Positions 35,784-46,689 of a stretch of 64,000 nucleotides of DNA are shown here, one piece after another. The position numbers and the translations under genes were made by a program. The notes beneath the pieces are model-generated. The model worked only from the letters and a program-made list of their open reading frames with translations. It ran no database searches and was not told where the DNA came from. The stretch's first letter is position 1; the number at the start of each line of letters is the position of its first letter. The stretch is taken from contig CM037781.1 of NCBI GenBank assembly GCA_021229015.1, positions 64,060,581-64,124,580 on the forward strand. Direction: 5' to 3'. This DNA is from Solen grandis. Lineage: Eukaryota > Mollusca > Bivalvia > Adapedonta > Solenidae.

Positions 35784-38700
35784 CTAGAATAAATACCAAC
35801 AAGCAAATGACAAACTTTACAAAAAGCTTCAGTGAGAATGTAACAAACGAAATCAATAATTACTCCAGGTTTTAGTTACATGTATATCTTGGGAGTTGTT
35901 CATAACGAAATTACGTTTTCCAGGATAAAAAGTAGAAATGCTGGGGTAAAAGGGTCAGTAGTCTCAAATATCAAATATTATATGCAACAATAAGTAAAAA
36001 CCTTTACACTAAAACGTACATGTACTTAAAAGATACAGAGCTCTGAAGCACCTAAAAATATAAAGGAAAACAAACACATCACTAATACCGTTTTTCTTTA
36101 CTTGGAAAATTTTCTCTACTGTCCTCGGTGGCCGAGTGGTTACAACGTCAGCCTCGGGATCGAAAGGTCTTGGGTTCGATCCTTGGCCGCGACATACCAT
36201 ACTGGTATAGCTCCCTTGCTTGGCGCTCAGCATATAAGAGGAGTTCCCTGGCGGGATACTGCACAGTGTGGCAGCACTATATCAGTCTCAAGTAGACATA
36301 GTCTCGAAATGTCTTACATACTGTCGGTGGGACTTTAAAACTTTCAAAAATTGTTTTCTCATAAAGGCATAACGTTCTGGAACCTTTTGAAAAAAGGAAC
36401 TTTTGAGAGAGAGAGAGAGAGAGAGAGAGATAAAGTTGACAATGCTCGCCTTACCGCCAAAACCGGCTGTAATTGTCTCCTCAAACAACAGCCGTTCCAA
36501 GCCTGTAAGGTCACAACTGAACGTTTCCCTTAGCAGTCTTACGGCCTGCATCAGAGAGATGGCCTGACTGAAAAACAAGATACAGAACTATTTCAATCAA
36601 TTATCTTCCAACACTTCAAACGAAATTACAGGCGTTAACAGATATGACGTCTTATCGCATGGTGCTTGCAACTTGACTTAGCCCCTTACCGCTACGGGTT
36701 TGAGTTCGGCAGGGTCACTCCGATAGTCCATGAGAGGAAGTCTTCCTTTGCGATAGGTTGGTGGTTAAACATGAGTGTCTGTACACTCAGGGACTTCCAC
36801 TACCTGTAAGTAGCTGGACGTCGCTATATGACTGAAATACTATTGTAGCTACGACTAACTTGAGCCCACCAACATCTGGACATGTGAGAAATGTTTTGTT
36901 GTCAGAATGGAGGTCAAACTTTCGATCAAAGATAATCAATAACCGAATTAATATTAGTATGCTGAGAATTTCATCAAAAATGCAATTAAGATTTATGAAA
37001 GTCAGTTTCTTAACAATAATAATAGTCACCAACAATTTATGATTATAATCCTAAACCAAAATTGATTAATAGAAGAAGTAACAGAACTGAAAAAAAAACA
37101 ACATAAAGGCTTATCTGTTAAAAATTGTTTAAATTTTGTTTATGTTACTTCGATTTGGTTTAAAAGGACTGTATATTAATTGAAACTATTTTCTTCTCGA
37201 CAATTTCTCTCCGTGGCCGAGAGGGTAAAGTCGCTAACACTCACTCAGCCCCTCACCACGTGGGTTCGAATCCTAGCAGGGTCATTCGGATTTTCATGTG
37301 AGGAAGCCTTCTAGCTGGCTTGCAGTAGGTCTGTGGTTCTACCCGGATGCCTCTGTGCATTCGGTGTCTTCCTCCTACTGTAATTAGCTGGACGTCGCTA
37401 TATGACTGAAATATTGTCGAAGCGACGGTAAACTCAAATAGTCAAGTCAAGTCATACTGGTTTATATATATTTCATAAAAATAAGAGTAATGTTTCCAAT
37501 CAACCGTAACAAAGAGACGATCTCCGATTCTAACCAGACCATAGAAACGGTAAACAATGAAGCAGACGTTGATCTGAATAAAGCAAAAACCTTCTGTCCA
37601 TAGCAAGGATTTTTGCCATAAACTGCCAACAGAATCATTCAAGATGTGTTCAGAATAACTGCGGTACCTTTCCCCGACATTGGAGTCCATGACCCTCAAA
37701 TAAGTTAGAGAGTTTGTGAGTACTATCCATCTAGCGTACTTACTCTTCAAACTTGTTATATACAAAGTCTGTGTCTACAGCGTTATATGGTGCCACCTTC
37801 CTGAAATGTTGAAATAGAACTTGTAAGATATGTGGCATTTATATATTATATAAATTTAAATAAAGAATACTCTAAAACGCTTTTATGAAGAGTTTCGTAA
37901 TAGTCATATTTTCATCCACTCCACGTGCATTATTTTAATATATATAATATATAAATATTTCAAACACGGTGAAACAGACAATTATATTTTTCTCGATTGT
38001 GCAGATATTTAGAAACGTTCAGTCCAAATCAGGTCTGTAGATAACTATATTTATATTTCATGGAAACTGTATTCAGTCGGGGAATTTATTAAAATTATGT
38101 AAATACGAAATATATATTTCAGATAGTTGTCATTTCAACAAACAATTGAGCGTAATCTTTTTCCCTGAGTATAAGCATTTTCTACCAATGAAAATCGCTC
38201 ATATATTCATTTTGACTTATTTTGGGCCATCGTCCGAGAATAGGTCAAAAGCTACGCCGAAAAGATACACTAAGCAAACTCACATCATCAAACCCAGTTA
38301 AACTTTTTATATAACTATGTTTAATACAGTAACTCCACCGTCTCTTATTCAAATTCCTGGCGTTATTCGCTGTACAGAACAGAACATTCGTGCTATCAGG
38401 GATCCTGATTCATTAAGACTTATACATACAAGTATATCGTCATTATACACATACATAATCAAAGTAACGAATCACAGTGATCAGACTCGGTAATTTAACA
38501 TTATTAACAAACAACTAAATACATAAGATGGAACATTTTAAGTTTGTTCGAGAATTATTTTCATAAATAATGATTCTGGGAATATCAAAAGGTATGCACA
38601 TATAGTATAAGTAATTCTAATGTACATATAGTATAATTAATTCTAATGCACATATAGTATAAGTAATTCTAATGCACATATAGTATAATTAATTCTAATG

Positions 38701-39539
38701 CACATATAGTATAAGTAATTCTAATGCACATATAGTATAAGTAATTCTAATGCACATATAGTATAATTAGTTCAATGCACATATAGTATAAGTAATTCTA
38801 AAGCACATATAGTATAAGTAATTCTAATGCACATATAGTATAAGTAATTCTAATGCACATATAGTATAAGTAATTCTTAATTTTAACATTTACACATACA
38901 AAAAATACTACAACAAAACCACTTAGACAAAACAACTCTTATATTTATTATGTGACAGCAGGTAAACAGAAATGACCCTGTCGCACAATAAAACCAGTGT
39001 GTAAAAATATTCTTTCACAGGGGAGAGTACTCTAGACTAGAAGTAAATATACCCGTGAGCCGTGTTAGTTGCAGCAACAATCTCAAGAAATACGATTAAG
39101 GCAAAGAAAATAGTATGTTAATGATTGTGGTGTTTTGTCATGCACTGACAGCATTACACAAAACCGAACTGTATGTTAATCACAACTGGGTGAAATAAAA
39201 GTACTAGCCTCGCATTTCATTAACAAAAACCGTTCTCAGATTGTCGTAATTTAATTTTATCATATGACAATTCTCATAGAAAAATATTCATGAGTTGCTC
39301 CTGGTTGTCATAGAATATACATATTTGAAATAATAAAATATGTTTTTAATCATAGCTGTTTTCGGTTTCGTATATAAAAGTTCGCGTATTTTATTATACT
39401 TAACAGTAGCGTTTAACTTATTGGCCGAATTACTTTAATATTACACCGCTTCACGCGCGTGTAGTCTATATATATGTTGTGTTGAACCCAAACAGCCGGA
39501 TTAAATGTATATGATGTTAATTACTTTGATAGAAAATAT

Positions 39540-39570
<31 letters not shown>

Positions 39571-41427
39571 GTAGATCATGTATGAGAAATACACACATTT
39601 ATTCGTACTGTTCAGCTATTATTTGGAACCTTTTTCGCGGTGTAAGATTAAAACAATAGTTTGAGTCGTTTATAGTGTGGTCATTTATGATTATGTTCTG
39701 TTGTTATAATCGCAATTTATTGAGTTTAAGTGATATGATAAAAAAGAATCTGACATAAATTGACATTCCATATCAAATTTTACTAAATGTTATTAACCCT
39801 TTATGAGACTCGCTCAATAACATTTTCATAAACGCGTTCAGTAAAATTTGATGGGAAATGAAAGATTCATGTCAGATTCTTCATACATTTATTTAAAAAA
39901 AAAAATCACCTGCATTCCTTACGGTCGGACCTACACACGGTGTCCGAGTTACGCCAATACGCAAACCGACTCACCCTCCAGAAAGGTTCGTACACGTAGA
40001 AGGCATCTTCTCTGTATCCTAGGATGATGCCAGTCAGGGTACTTCCACTCCGCATGTAACCGTTAATGATGACGTCATACTGTCGTTCTTCATATTTCAA
40101 ATATTTTGCAATTTAGTATTATGTGTAGTCGTTCATTATAATACATTTTAGCAATTTAAAGTCAATATCTCTGAAGACATAGCCCCACCCCCCACTCCTA
40201 TATAGTACGGATTTTTTTAACTTAAATATTTAGACCTCATGCCCCGTGTTTTCGAAAATACTTAAGTACGATCTCAAGGTCAATTTTAAGTAGATCATAC
40301 TCAAATCCCTATGAGTACAATTTGAGTATTAAATTCATTTTTGAGTACTGTTTTTATTTTCAAGAACTCGGAGCCGGGTTTACGAAATATCACGAAATTT
40401 GCGTGAAATATGGCCTATCTCAAACTGAAATTTTCCTTATCTCAAAATTTCGAAGGTTCTTTATTTGTTAGCATAGAAAAAAGAAATATTGTGTATATAC
40501 ATGCATATGTATATGACTTTGGCGTCCTTGCAAAAAATAGATTTTGAGGACTTCAAAGTCTAAAATTGTAGTAATTTATAATTTGGTATTTTTGAGATGA
40601 AATATTTGAGACACTTCGTGTTACGGAGACCTTGTGCCCATACTTGACGCTTAGTTATACTTCAAAACTTGTAATACTACAAAAGATGTTTCTTTTTTTT
40701 CTTCATTTAGCTTGTTTTACCCATGGACTTTAAAAACGCACGCTTTGTATAAGTGTGTTTTTACAACGAAAGCACTTACTATATGATATAGTAAATATAT
40801 GAATACATGAATAAAGGTATCTAAACATTGTATATATATTTGGATTTTAATAGTAGACTGGATGAAAATACCAGGGAACAGATTGATATTTGAGTAAACA
40901 GTATAATTTTTTTTACAAAATTCCATACACATATCTGGAAGGGACATCCGCGCTTTAGCCTAACACCAACGTATTATTACACAGTAAATTTCAAGGTCAG
41001 ATTGAAATTTTAGCTAAAACTCCTACGTAGTAGTGAAAATGTGCAAGATACAAGATGTTTTATTGTAAATAAAGGCCACCGACCCACAATACAGCAATAC
41101 ATCATGATATAATTAAAAAATATACAGAGCTGCGATTTTCAAACCATCTTTAACCATGATAATGAGATGTAAAACATAGTGATTGTTTACGACAGGTAAA
41201 AACTCAAGCAAAATATTAAAGCATAAATGAAGTATACACTTAAGTACTTTACTATAATTAACAATAACAAGTCATGAATGCATTGTTAGGGTATTTTGAA
41301 CTCTCAAGAATTGAAGAAAAAAAAAAGCTACAAGGAAGGTAGCGCAACTTACCCGAAAGCCAGCTATTGATCTTAGATAGACATAAGACTGAAACAGAAG
41401 AAGAGGTTTAACAGCAAACAAGCCCAT
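35110..41427 (-). CDS. Carbohydrate sulfotransferase (CHST-like), four secure exons plus a possible first exon
   Basis: Transfers sulfate from PAPS to sugar hydroxyls; family members are Golgi type II membrane proteins acting on glycosaminoglycans or N/O-glycans. Exons in transcript order: 41353-41427 (possible), 39910-40079, 37744-37800, 36455-36567, 35110-35783. The PAPS sites are clear: 5'-PSB loop YMRSGSTLTG in exon 39910-40079 and 3'-PB HLFRDPRAIVNSR in the last exon. All splice phases match without any frame correction. Predicted length is about 360 residues with the tentative exon, near the short end for CHST1/3/5/6-like enzymes. RSGST plus RDPRA points to the Gal/GalNAc/GlcNAc 6-O-sulfotransferase branch rather than cytosolic SULTs. 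The acceptor sugar cannot be told. Introns contain SINEs, a 26-bp minisatellite and a hairpin repeat. Confidence 0.88.
36121..36340 (+). repeat. tRNA-derived SINE (family B) in sulfotransferase intron
   Basis: Same boxes and body as 34229-34545, with an inner deletion of the GACTGGTTGGCCCAG block. Antisense to the host gene, between its last two exons. Confidence 0.88.
36404..36431. repeat. (GA)n microsatellite
   Basis: About 14 units in the intron, 24 bases from the donor of exon 36455-36567. Confidence 0.97.
36455..36567 (-). CDS. Sulfotransferase internal exon
   Basis: Encodes QAISLMQAVRLLRETFSCDL then TGLERLLFEETITAGFG. Acceptor TTTTTCAG, donor GTAAGG. Enters in phase 2 and leaves in phase 1, matching both neighbours. 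The FSCDL stretch corresponds to the segment between the PAPS loops in CHST proteins. A (GA)n run lies in the intron just below the donor. Confidence 0.85.
36664..36848 (+). repeat. SINE family A, partial copy
   Basis: Lacks the A-box end. Shares GGGTTTGAGTTCGGCAGGGT (degraded B-box), GAGGAAGTCTTCC, GTAGCTGGACGTCGCTATA and ATGACTGAAATACT with 37203-37440. Confidence 0.75.
37203..37440 (+). repeat. SINE family A, full-length copy
   Basis: A-box GTGGCCGAGAGGGTAA, B-box GGGTTCGAATCCTAG, body ATGTGAGGAAGCCTTC, 3' block AGCTGGACGTCGCTATATGA, ending in a short (GTCAA)n-type tail. Confidence 0.88.
37744..37800 (-). CDS. Sulfotransferase 57-base microexon
   Basis: Nineteen codons, reading KVAPYNAVDTDFVYNKFE. 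Acceptor CATTTCAG, perfect donor GTAAGT. It is phase 2 on both sides, so skipping would keep the frame. The phases 39910(2)-(2)microexon(2)-(2)36567 all agree. Confidence 0.72.
38025..38230 (+). repeat. Dispersed repeat R4, partial copy in sulfotransferase intron
   Basis: TTTCAACAAACAATTGAGCG, TTTTTCCCTGAGTATAAGCA and TTTCTACCAATGAAAATCG correspond to blocks at 54300-54375 and 62290-62360. Confidence 0.75.
38595..38877. repeat. 26-bp minisatellite in sulfotransferase intron
   Basis: About 11 near-identical units of GCACATATAGTATAAGTAAT+TCTAAT; some read TAATTAAT in place of AAGTAAT. Confidence 0.97.
39353..39880 (+). repeat. Dispersed repeat R2 with terminal hairpin, copy 2
   Basis: Matches 31299-31788, ending in the same kind of hairpin at 39746-39879. 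A later (ATT)n expansion sits inside at 39540-39571. It ends only 30 bases from the donor of the PAPS-loop exon. Confidence 0.88.
39910..40079 (-). CDS. Sulfotransferase exon with PAPS 5'-phosphosulfate loop
   Basis: Encodes YDVIINGYMRSGSTLTG, ILGYREDAFYVYEPFWRV and ends KEC in phase 2 before donor GTGATT. The 5' boundary is uncertain: I chose the AG at 40081-40080, which fits the phase of the possible first exon. An AG at 40089-40088 would add three residues (with a phase-1 start), and the frame stays open to about 40112. Confidence 0.88.
41353..41427 (-). CDS. Possible sulfotransferase first exon (membrane anchor)
   Basis: 25 codons from an ATG, MGLFAVKPLLLFQSYVYLRS then IAGFR, ending in phase 0 at a strong donor GTAAGT. 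The phase fits the chosen acceptor at 40080 and a short hydrophobic N terminus is what a type II Golgi enzyme needs. Against it: the hydrophobic stretch is short and holds a Lys, and a good acceptor (TTCTGTTTCAG) sits inside it, so the true exon may be a shorter internal one starting at Ser. Confidence 0.35.
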
Positions 41428-42119
41428 ATGCACGACTTCTCTTCGCAAAATTTGATGAAACAAACGTAGTTTTGAATGATCATGTAGAATTGAAAAAGTA
41501 GTTAATTATGAACTCATATGATTAGCTAAACAGGTAAAAGTCGGTTTTCGGTTAATATAGTCCATTACTTTATCACAGAGAGAGAGAGAGAGAGAGAGAG
41601 AGTCTTGTATAGGTAGTTTGCGATATCAAAGGACACCTGTTTTTCTATAATTTATCATAAAGTATTTATGGTGTTTTGACCAAATTTTGCATACAGATCT
41701 TATTTTATTATACCTAACTTGGTTTAAAAAAATCGATAATTAATCTTAAAAAAAGTTTCCCTATTATTCTCAATTTATAAATAAAGCTATACTTCAACTT
41801 GAAATGCGCGGGAATATGGAAGATTATTATGTAAATATTACATGCTTACTTCCGAATGCTTTATGAAAAATGGTATGTACTTGCATGTATGTATACTTTT
41901 CCATACCAAAATACTCAGCTCTAAATTTCATTTAAAGACAAGAATATTTTAATTCATTTCCTTATACAGTTCTGCGTAAAACAATTGTCCCCAGGGGCAA
42001 GGCTGATTAACACACCAAGGATGTAACTTGAACAATGATTGTAGAGGACGACTAGATCCTGCGTATCAAATATCTAAGCTCTGGGCCGAACCGATCAGAG
42101 GGTGGGATTTTAAAGCCTT

Positions 42120-42172
<53 letters not shown>

Positions 42173-44440
42173 GTCTTTTTGACTACATGGGCACGATGTG
42201 AAAGGTCTTGGTAGAGGGTCGATACCAAGTAGTAAACATCTGAGCATTTCGGTTTCAGACAACATGCACGTGCGAGAAATGCGCTGTTGAATAGTACATG
42301 TCACGGAACGTATATGTCACGGAAAGGAAAAATTAGACCGAACGTCACTCTCCATTAAAAGGTTTAACAAAGCAAAATTATGAAATATCATTTCTGTCAT
42401 TAGAAATATTTCTTTGTAAAGTGAGTTCAACTCGTTATTTTTATCCTGGAAGTTTAAAGACTAGGGACGGATTAGGAATTGCTACGAAACTCTAAAAGGA
42501 CGATTGAACGCATTATAGCTTTTTAAAAGCAGGGAACAGAAAACACTATCTTTATTTGTAATCTCGTACAGGCACCACCATAATGTAAAGTAACGATATA
42601 CATTTGTAGTTATTCAAATAACTACACTATTAATATAACTTTCTTGTGAGTAAAGGTCATAAAAGGTTAGGTCACGTGATTTATGGAGTAAAGACGTAGT
42701 TTTGTGGACTCCTGTTTTAGGTGATTTTTATGGACTTTAATGGATTGTAATGAACCTATGTGAGTCTTAAAAGTGTCTTATTATATATTTGAACTTATTT
42801 TCGCGAGATTATTGGATTATAGTGAATCTACGTAGTGATGTGATAGGCAAAAAAGATCGCGAACGTGAAAAGAGAAAAAAGGTCAGCAGCAGTGGGGACG
42901 AACAATACTAAACACCGAAACAGCGTAAACACGGAGGTCTGGCGGAGGGGTCAAACTTTGGAGAAGAAATGAGTGACATTTTGAAAAATCAAAGCGCTGA
43001 AGGCACTGACGTTGTGTGTGTCTCAAGTCGAAGAGGGGTTGACGAGCTGCAAATATGCAGGATAACTTAGTTTTCCCAAATATTAAACTTATATTAAAAA
43101 AATAAACGATTGTTCGTTGAAAGCTATAGAAATATAGGAGAAGTAAGAGTGGCAATGTGCTAATTGTTATCAGTCTGTTGAAACAAATGGTGCGTTCATC
43201 TAATGACCATGTTAACGCAACGTTAAAGCGGGGTTATTGGCATTGTGCAAAAAATTGACCTCCGTTTATTTCTTTGATAAACCAAAGAAATGAGACAATA
43301 CTGTTCTCAACACTAACAGCGCTTTGATTTGTACTACCGAGCGACGGCACAGTTTCTATATATAGATGCAACTCAGTGGCTCCCTACTGAGTCTTTAGTA
43401 ACTTCGAATAGAAGATACACACCTGTGTCAGCCATTCTATAGAGCAACAAATAATCCCTGGAGATATCTCTGAAGTATCTGAGATAGCTAGATGTGATTA
43501 TAAGGAGGTTATACGGATTTTTATCCTCATTCAAGCTTTCTATATGGACCATTGAAACACCACTAAATAACCAAAAACCTGCATATACACAATGCAAATT
43601 CAGGCATAAGCCACATTTGTATTTGAAAGAAACTACTCCTCCGCGTGGTTAAGTGTGTTACGCAACATCCTAAGGAAAATAGTTCTTCTGTGCTTTTATA
43701 CTACAAACAATTATTGTGTCCGTAAATATTTATTTTTTGCTCAATATTGAGTTTTCACTACTTTGGCCGAATCTCAGCATATCTGTATTGTAGAATTCTG
43801 GTCAATCGTTCGGTTATTCATACAAAATTGAGAAGTTATTCGGTTTTAAATGTAGAAAAACGGACTATAGTTGCGAGTGACTTCGTCCCCCCCCCCCCCC
43901 CCCCCTTCAACCAAATATGACCGATAACAGTAGCCAAAAGCACCCGACATAGAATACGATATTTTGATCAACAAAACTGTATTAAAAAGTCTATACACGG
44001 TATTTTGATATTTATTGTAATCACGAAGCTATATTAGTGTTTTATGAAAATTTATATAAATACCCTATTTGTTTATTTCGGAAAGGTTCGAACTTTTACA
44101 TTGCTGTAATGGTTAGCGATTATTTCTATGCAAACTTACTTGCATAGAGTTTAAAATATCTGCCTACTATTTTAAGTATCTATATAAAATATAAATTAAA
44201 AAAAATCTACCTAAAAATGAGGGTGGGGTTGGGGGAGTTCAAATAAATTCTTCATTCTTTGTTTTAAATTCATTTTAAATATCTGCAGCTTTGTGTTCAG
44301 ACAGAGATGTGAATACCTAATGTAGCTTCGTGGTACAGAGTAAAAAATGAGTAAAAAAAAGATGGGAAACAATTTCTGTAATAAAATACATTTTAATGCT
44401 TTATTGCAATACATTTTGTTTTTATTTACACCTATATAAT
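41428..44440. other. Non-coding stretch with simple repeats
   Basis: (GA)n at 41576-41602, (TA)n at 42122-42168, C run at 43888-43905. No exon recognised. Confidence 0.5.
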
Positions 44441-44540
44441 GTCACAAGGTGAGAAAGATATGCAACCTGACAGTGACCCGAACCCGGGGCCTTTTTTTAC
44501 AAGGCAAATGCCCTACCGGCTGAGCTTCCTGGCCGCATAC
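44440..44540 (-). repeat. tRNA-derived SINE (family D), copy 1
   Basis: Reversed B-box GACCCGAACCCGGGG and reversed A-box side GCCCTACCGGCTGAGC. Shares GGTGAGAAA and GCAACCTGAC with copy 2. Confidence 0.7.
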
Positions 44541-44699
44541 ACATCTTTCTACCCTAATGTGAGTAATTGGTAATTGGTATATTATCCCACCCCCCCTCAT
44601 TTAAGAATTTGTCCCTGAATTCTAGGAGTTATTGGGTATCGGTAAATATAACCATGTGCAGGTGTAATTAGACAGACCTGGCACCTATGTCACAGTCCC

Positions 44700-44825
44700 A
44701 TGTTTGGCGCCTAATGTCATAGGGTGAGAAAAATGTGCAGCCTGACTGAGACTCGAACCCAGGGCCTTTTTATGCTTACAGGCCGAATGCTCTACCGACT
44801 GTTTGAGCTACCCGGCCGGTAGCAT
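44700..44825 (-). repeat. tRNA-derived SINE (family D), copy 2
   Basis: Reversed B-box GACTCGAACCCAGGG and A-box side GCTCTACCGACTG...GAGCTACCCGGCCGG. The 270-base spacing from copy 1 suggests a tandem pair. Confidence 0.7.
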
Positions 44826-44839
44826 CTACGGCATACACA

Positions 44840-45776
44840 TCTTTATCTCCTATTGGGAGTAATATGCAGTATGAGAATCCAGCATTTCTGGACTCTCTAT
44901 TATATTTACGTGTTGAAATACCAAAACAAATCTATTACTGATGTTCACACACTGTATATTTAAAATTATAAAACTAATTGTCTGCATGTTTCGACTTTTT
45001 TCAGTTTGCAATACTAGTAACTAGAAAATAGGAGTGGCTGCGGAAAACCTGGTAAATTGGACACTGACAATACATAAGCTCTAAAGAAAGGCCAGGGGCA
45101 GCTATATCCAGTTTTCAAGCCAAAATTCAACATTCTGTTCACCTCAGCAGCAGTTAACAACATCTAAAGCAACCATTGGATAATTTCATCAGGGGCTTGG
45201 CAATATACAGTATAATTTTTACTAAACCGTGACAAAAACTGTGACTGGTGGAAAATTTGATGCATATGTTTACTACCCAACTGAACACTGTGTGGAGTGT
45301 TATACCAAGATAAAGACTTGGTATTTGGAGAGGGTTTCTTGATTTACATAGGTGAACGTCTCCTTGCTTGCGTTTCAGAACACTTCAACTCAGATTCCTC
45401 TTAACTAAACGTATTTATTGACCTAGTGATTAAAATATTATTCATGAATGTTCTTATAGCAAAATGTATTTAATCTCATGCTCTGAAATGTAAGAAAAAA
45501 CTCTGAAAAAAAGGGTTTTGAACTTATAGATTTGCTTATTGAAGAGAAAATATGGGAGACTGTCATTCAAGATTGTCAGTCATCCTTCTCAAGTGTGAGC
45601 ACATCAGTTTGTTTCCAATTTTTCTTTCTTTCTTTTTTGTTTGGACCAAAACTGATTCTCTTTAAATTAAAATAACTAAAATAACACTATTCTACATTCC
45701 TTTTTGGCAATATGAATCAATGACTTAAAACGATGTGTCCTGAACATGACCCTTCTTAGTTCAACATAGTACATTA
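44840..45776. other. Non-coding stretch
   Basis: Nothing recognised. Confidence 0.5.
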
Positions 45777-46500
45777 AGCTCAAGGTGAGCTATTCTGATC
45801 ACCTTGTGTCCCATCTTCTGATGGCAACAATTTGCTTTAAAAGACAATCATATCTTCTGAAACTACTTGTAGGATGCCCATTTGTTGTTTGCATTGGTAA
45901 CCAACAAAATTTGATTTTGAAAAAATGAAAAATCCTGTTCCCTGAAACAAAAGGGCCAGAATAATTCAATTTAATCTGTTACAAATTGCCACCTCATGGC
46001 TATTTACTTTTCATTGCTAAAATTAAGTTGCCCTTTAAATTTCTTCCCCTCTGAAACCAATGGCCAGAATTTAATTTCATTTGGCACAAATGCCCACCTC
46101 ATAGTTCTCTACCACATTGCTAAAATGAATTTTATCCTTTGAAAAATGAGTGGGGACAGCTAGTTTCTGTATGTACTCTTCATATATATAGTTGAATTCA
46201 AAATCATTTTCCTGAAGCTAGTGTTAAGAAATATATTTTTCCTAATGATAATGTCATAGTCCTTTCCTGCAATTCTATTAAGTTACTGATCCCATGGAAA
46301 ATGAGACCTTATTTTCTATTAATTATAATCTGTATAAAAACTCTGAGCATTTATTGCTGCTGAAGGTAACCAGGTCAAATCAAGTGGCCTGAAAATTAAT
46401 GTTATAATGTTATAATTAGGTGTATGGTATTCTGCCCTCTGTTGTTCGTTATTAAAAAAATGTGTTCCCTTCCTGGAGCAAAATTCTCTTTATATTTAAA
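45777..46500 (+). repeat. AGCTCACCT element, old copy
   Basis: CAAGGTGAGC...CAACAATTTGCTTTAAAAGAC and CTTCTGAAAC...GGCCAGAATTTAATTTCATTTGG match 51227-51902 with more divergence. The GGCCCTCTTGTT end is not seen. Confidence 0.65.
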
Positions 46501-46603
46501 TTAAGCTGATGATATTTGGTACATGTATCATTGAATTGGAGAGGATGTGTCGCAGACATTTTTTTCTATTAGAGCCTCGTTTCCTATCAGAGTTGGTGCC
46601 CTT

Positions 46604-46639
<36 letters not shown>

Positions 46640-46689
46640 ACAACAAAGAAAATCTGCAGCATCACTTTGTTTCTATCAAAATTGTCTAA

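Noticed and set aside
37442..37765. 107-codon minus-strand open frame as a sulfotransferase exon
   Set aside because: Only the 57 bases at 37744-37800, in another frame, fit splice sites and phases of the gene.
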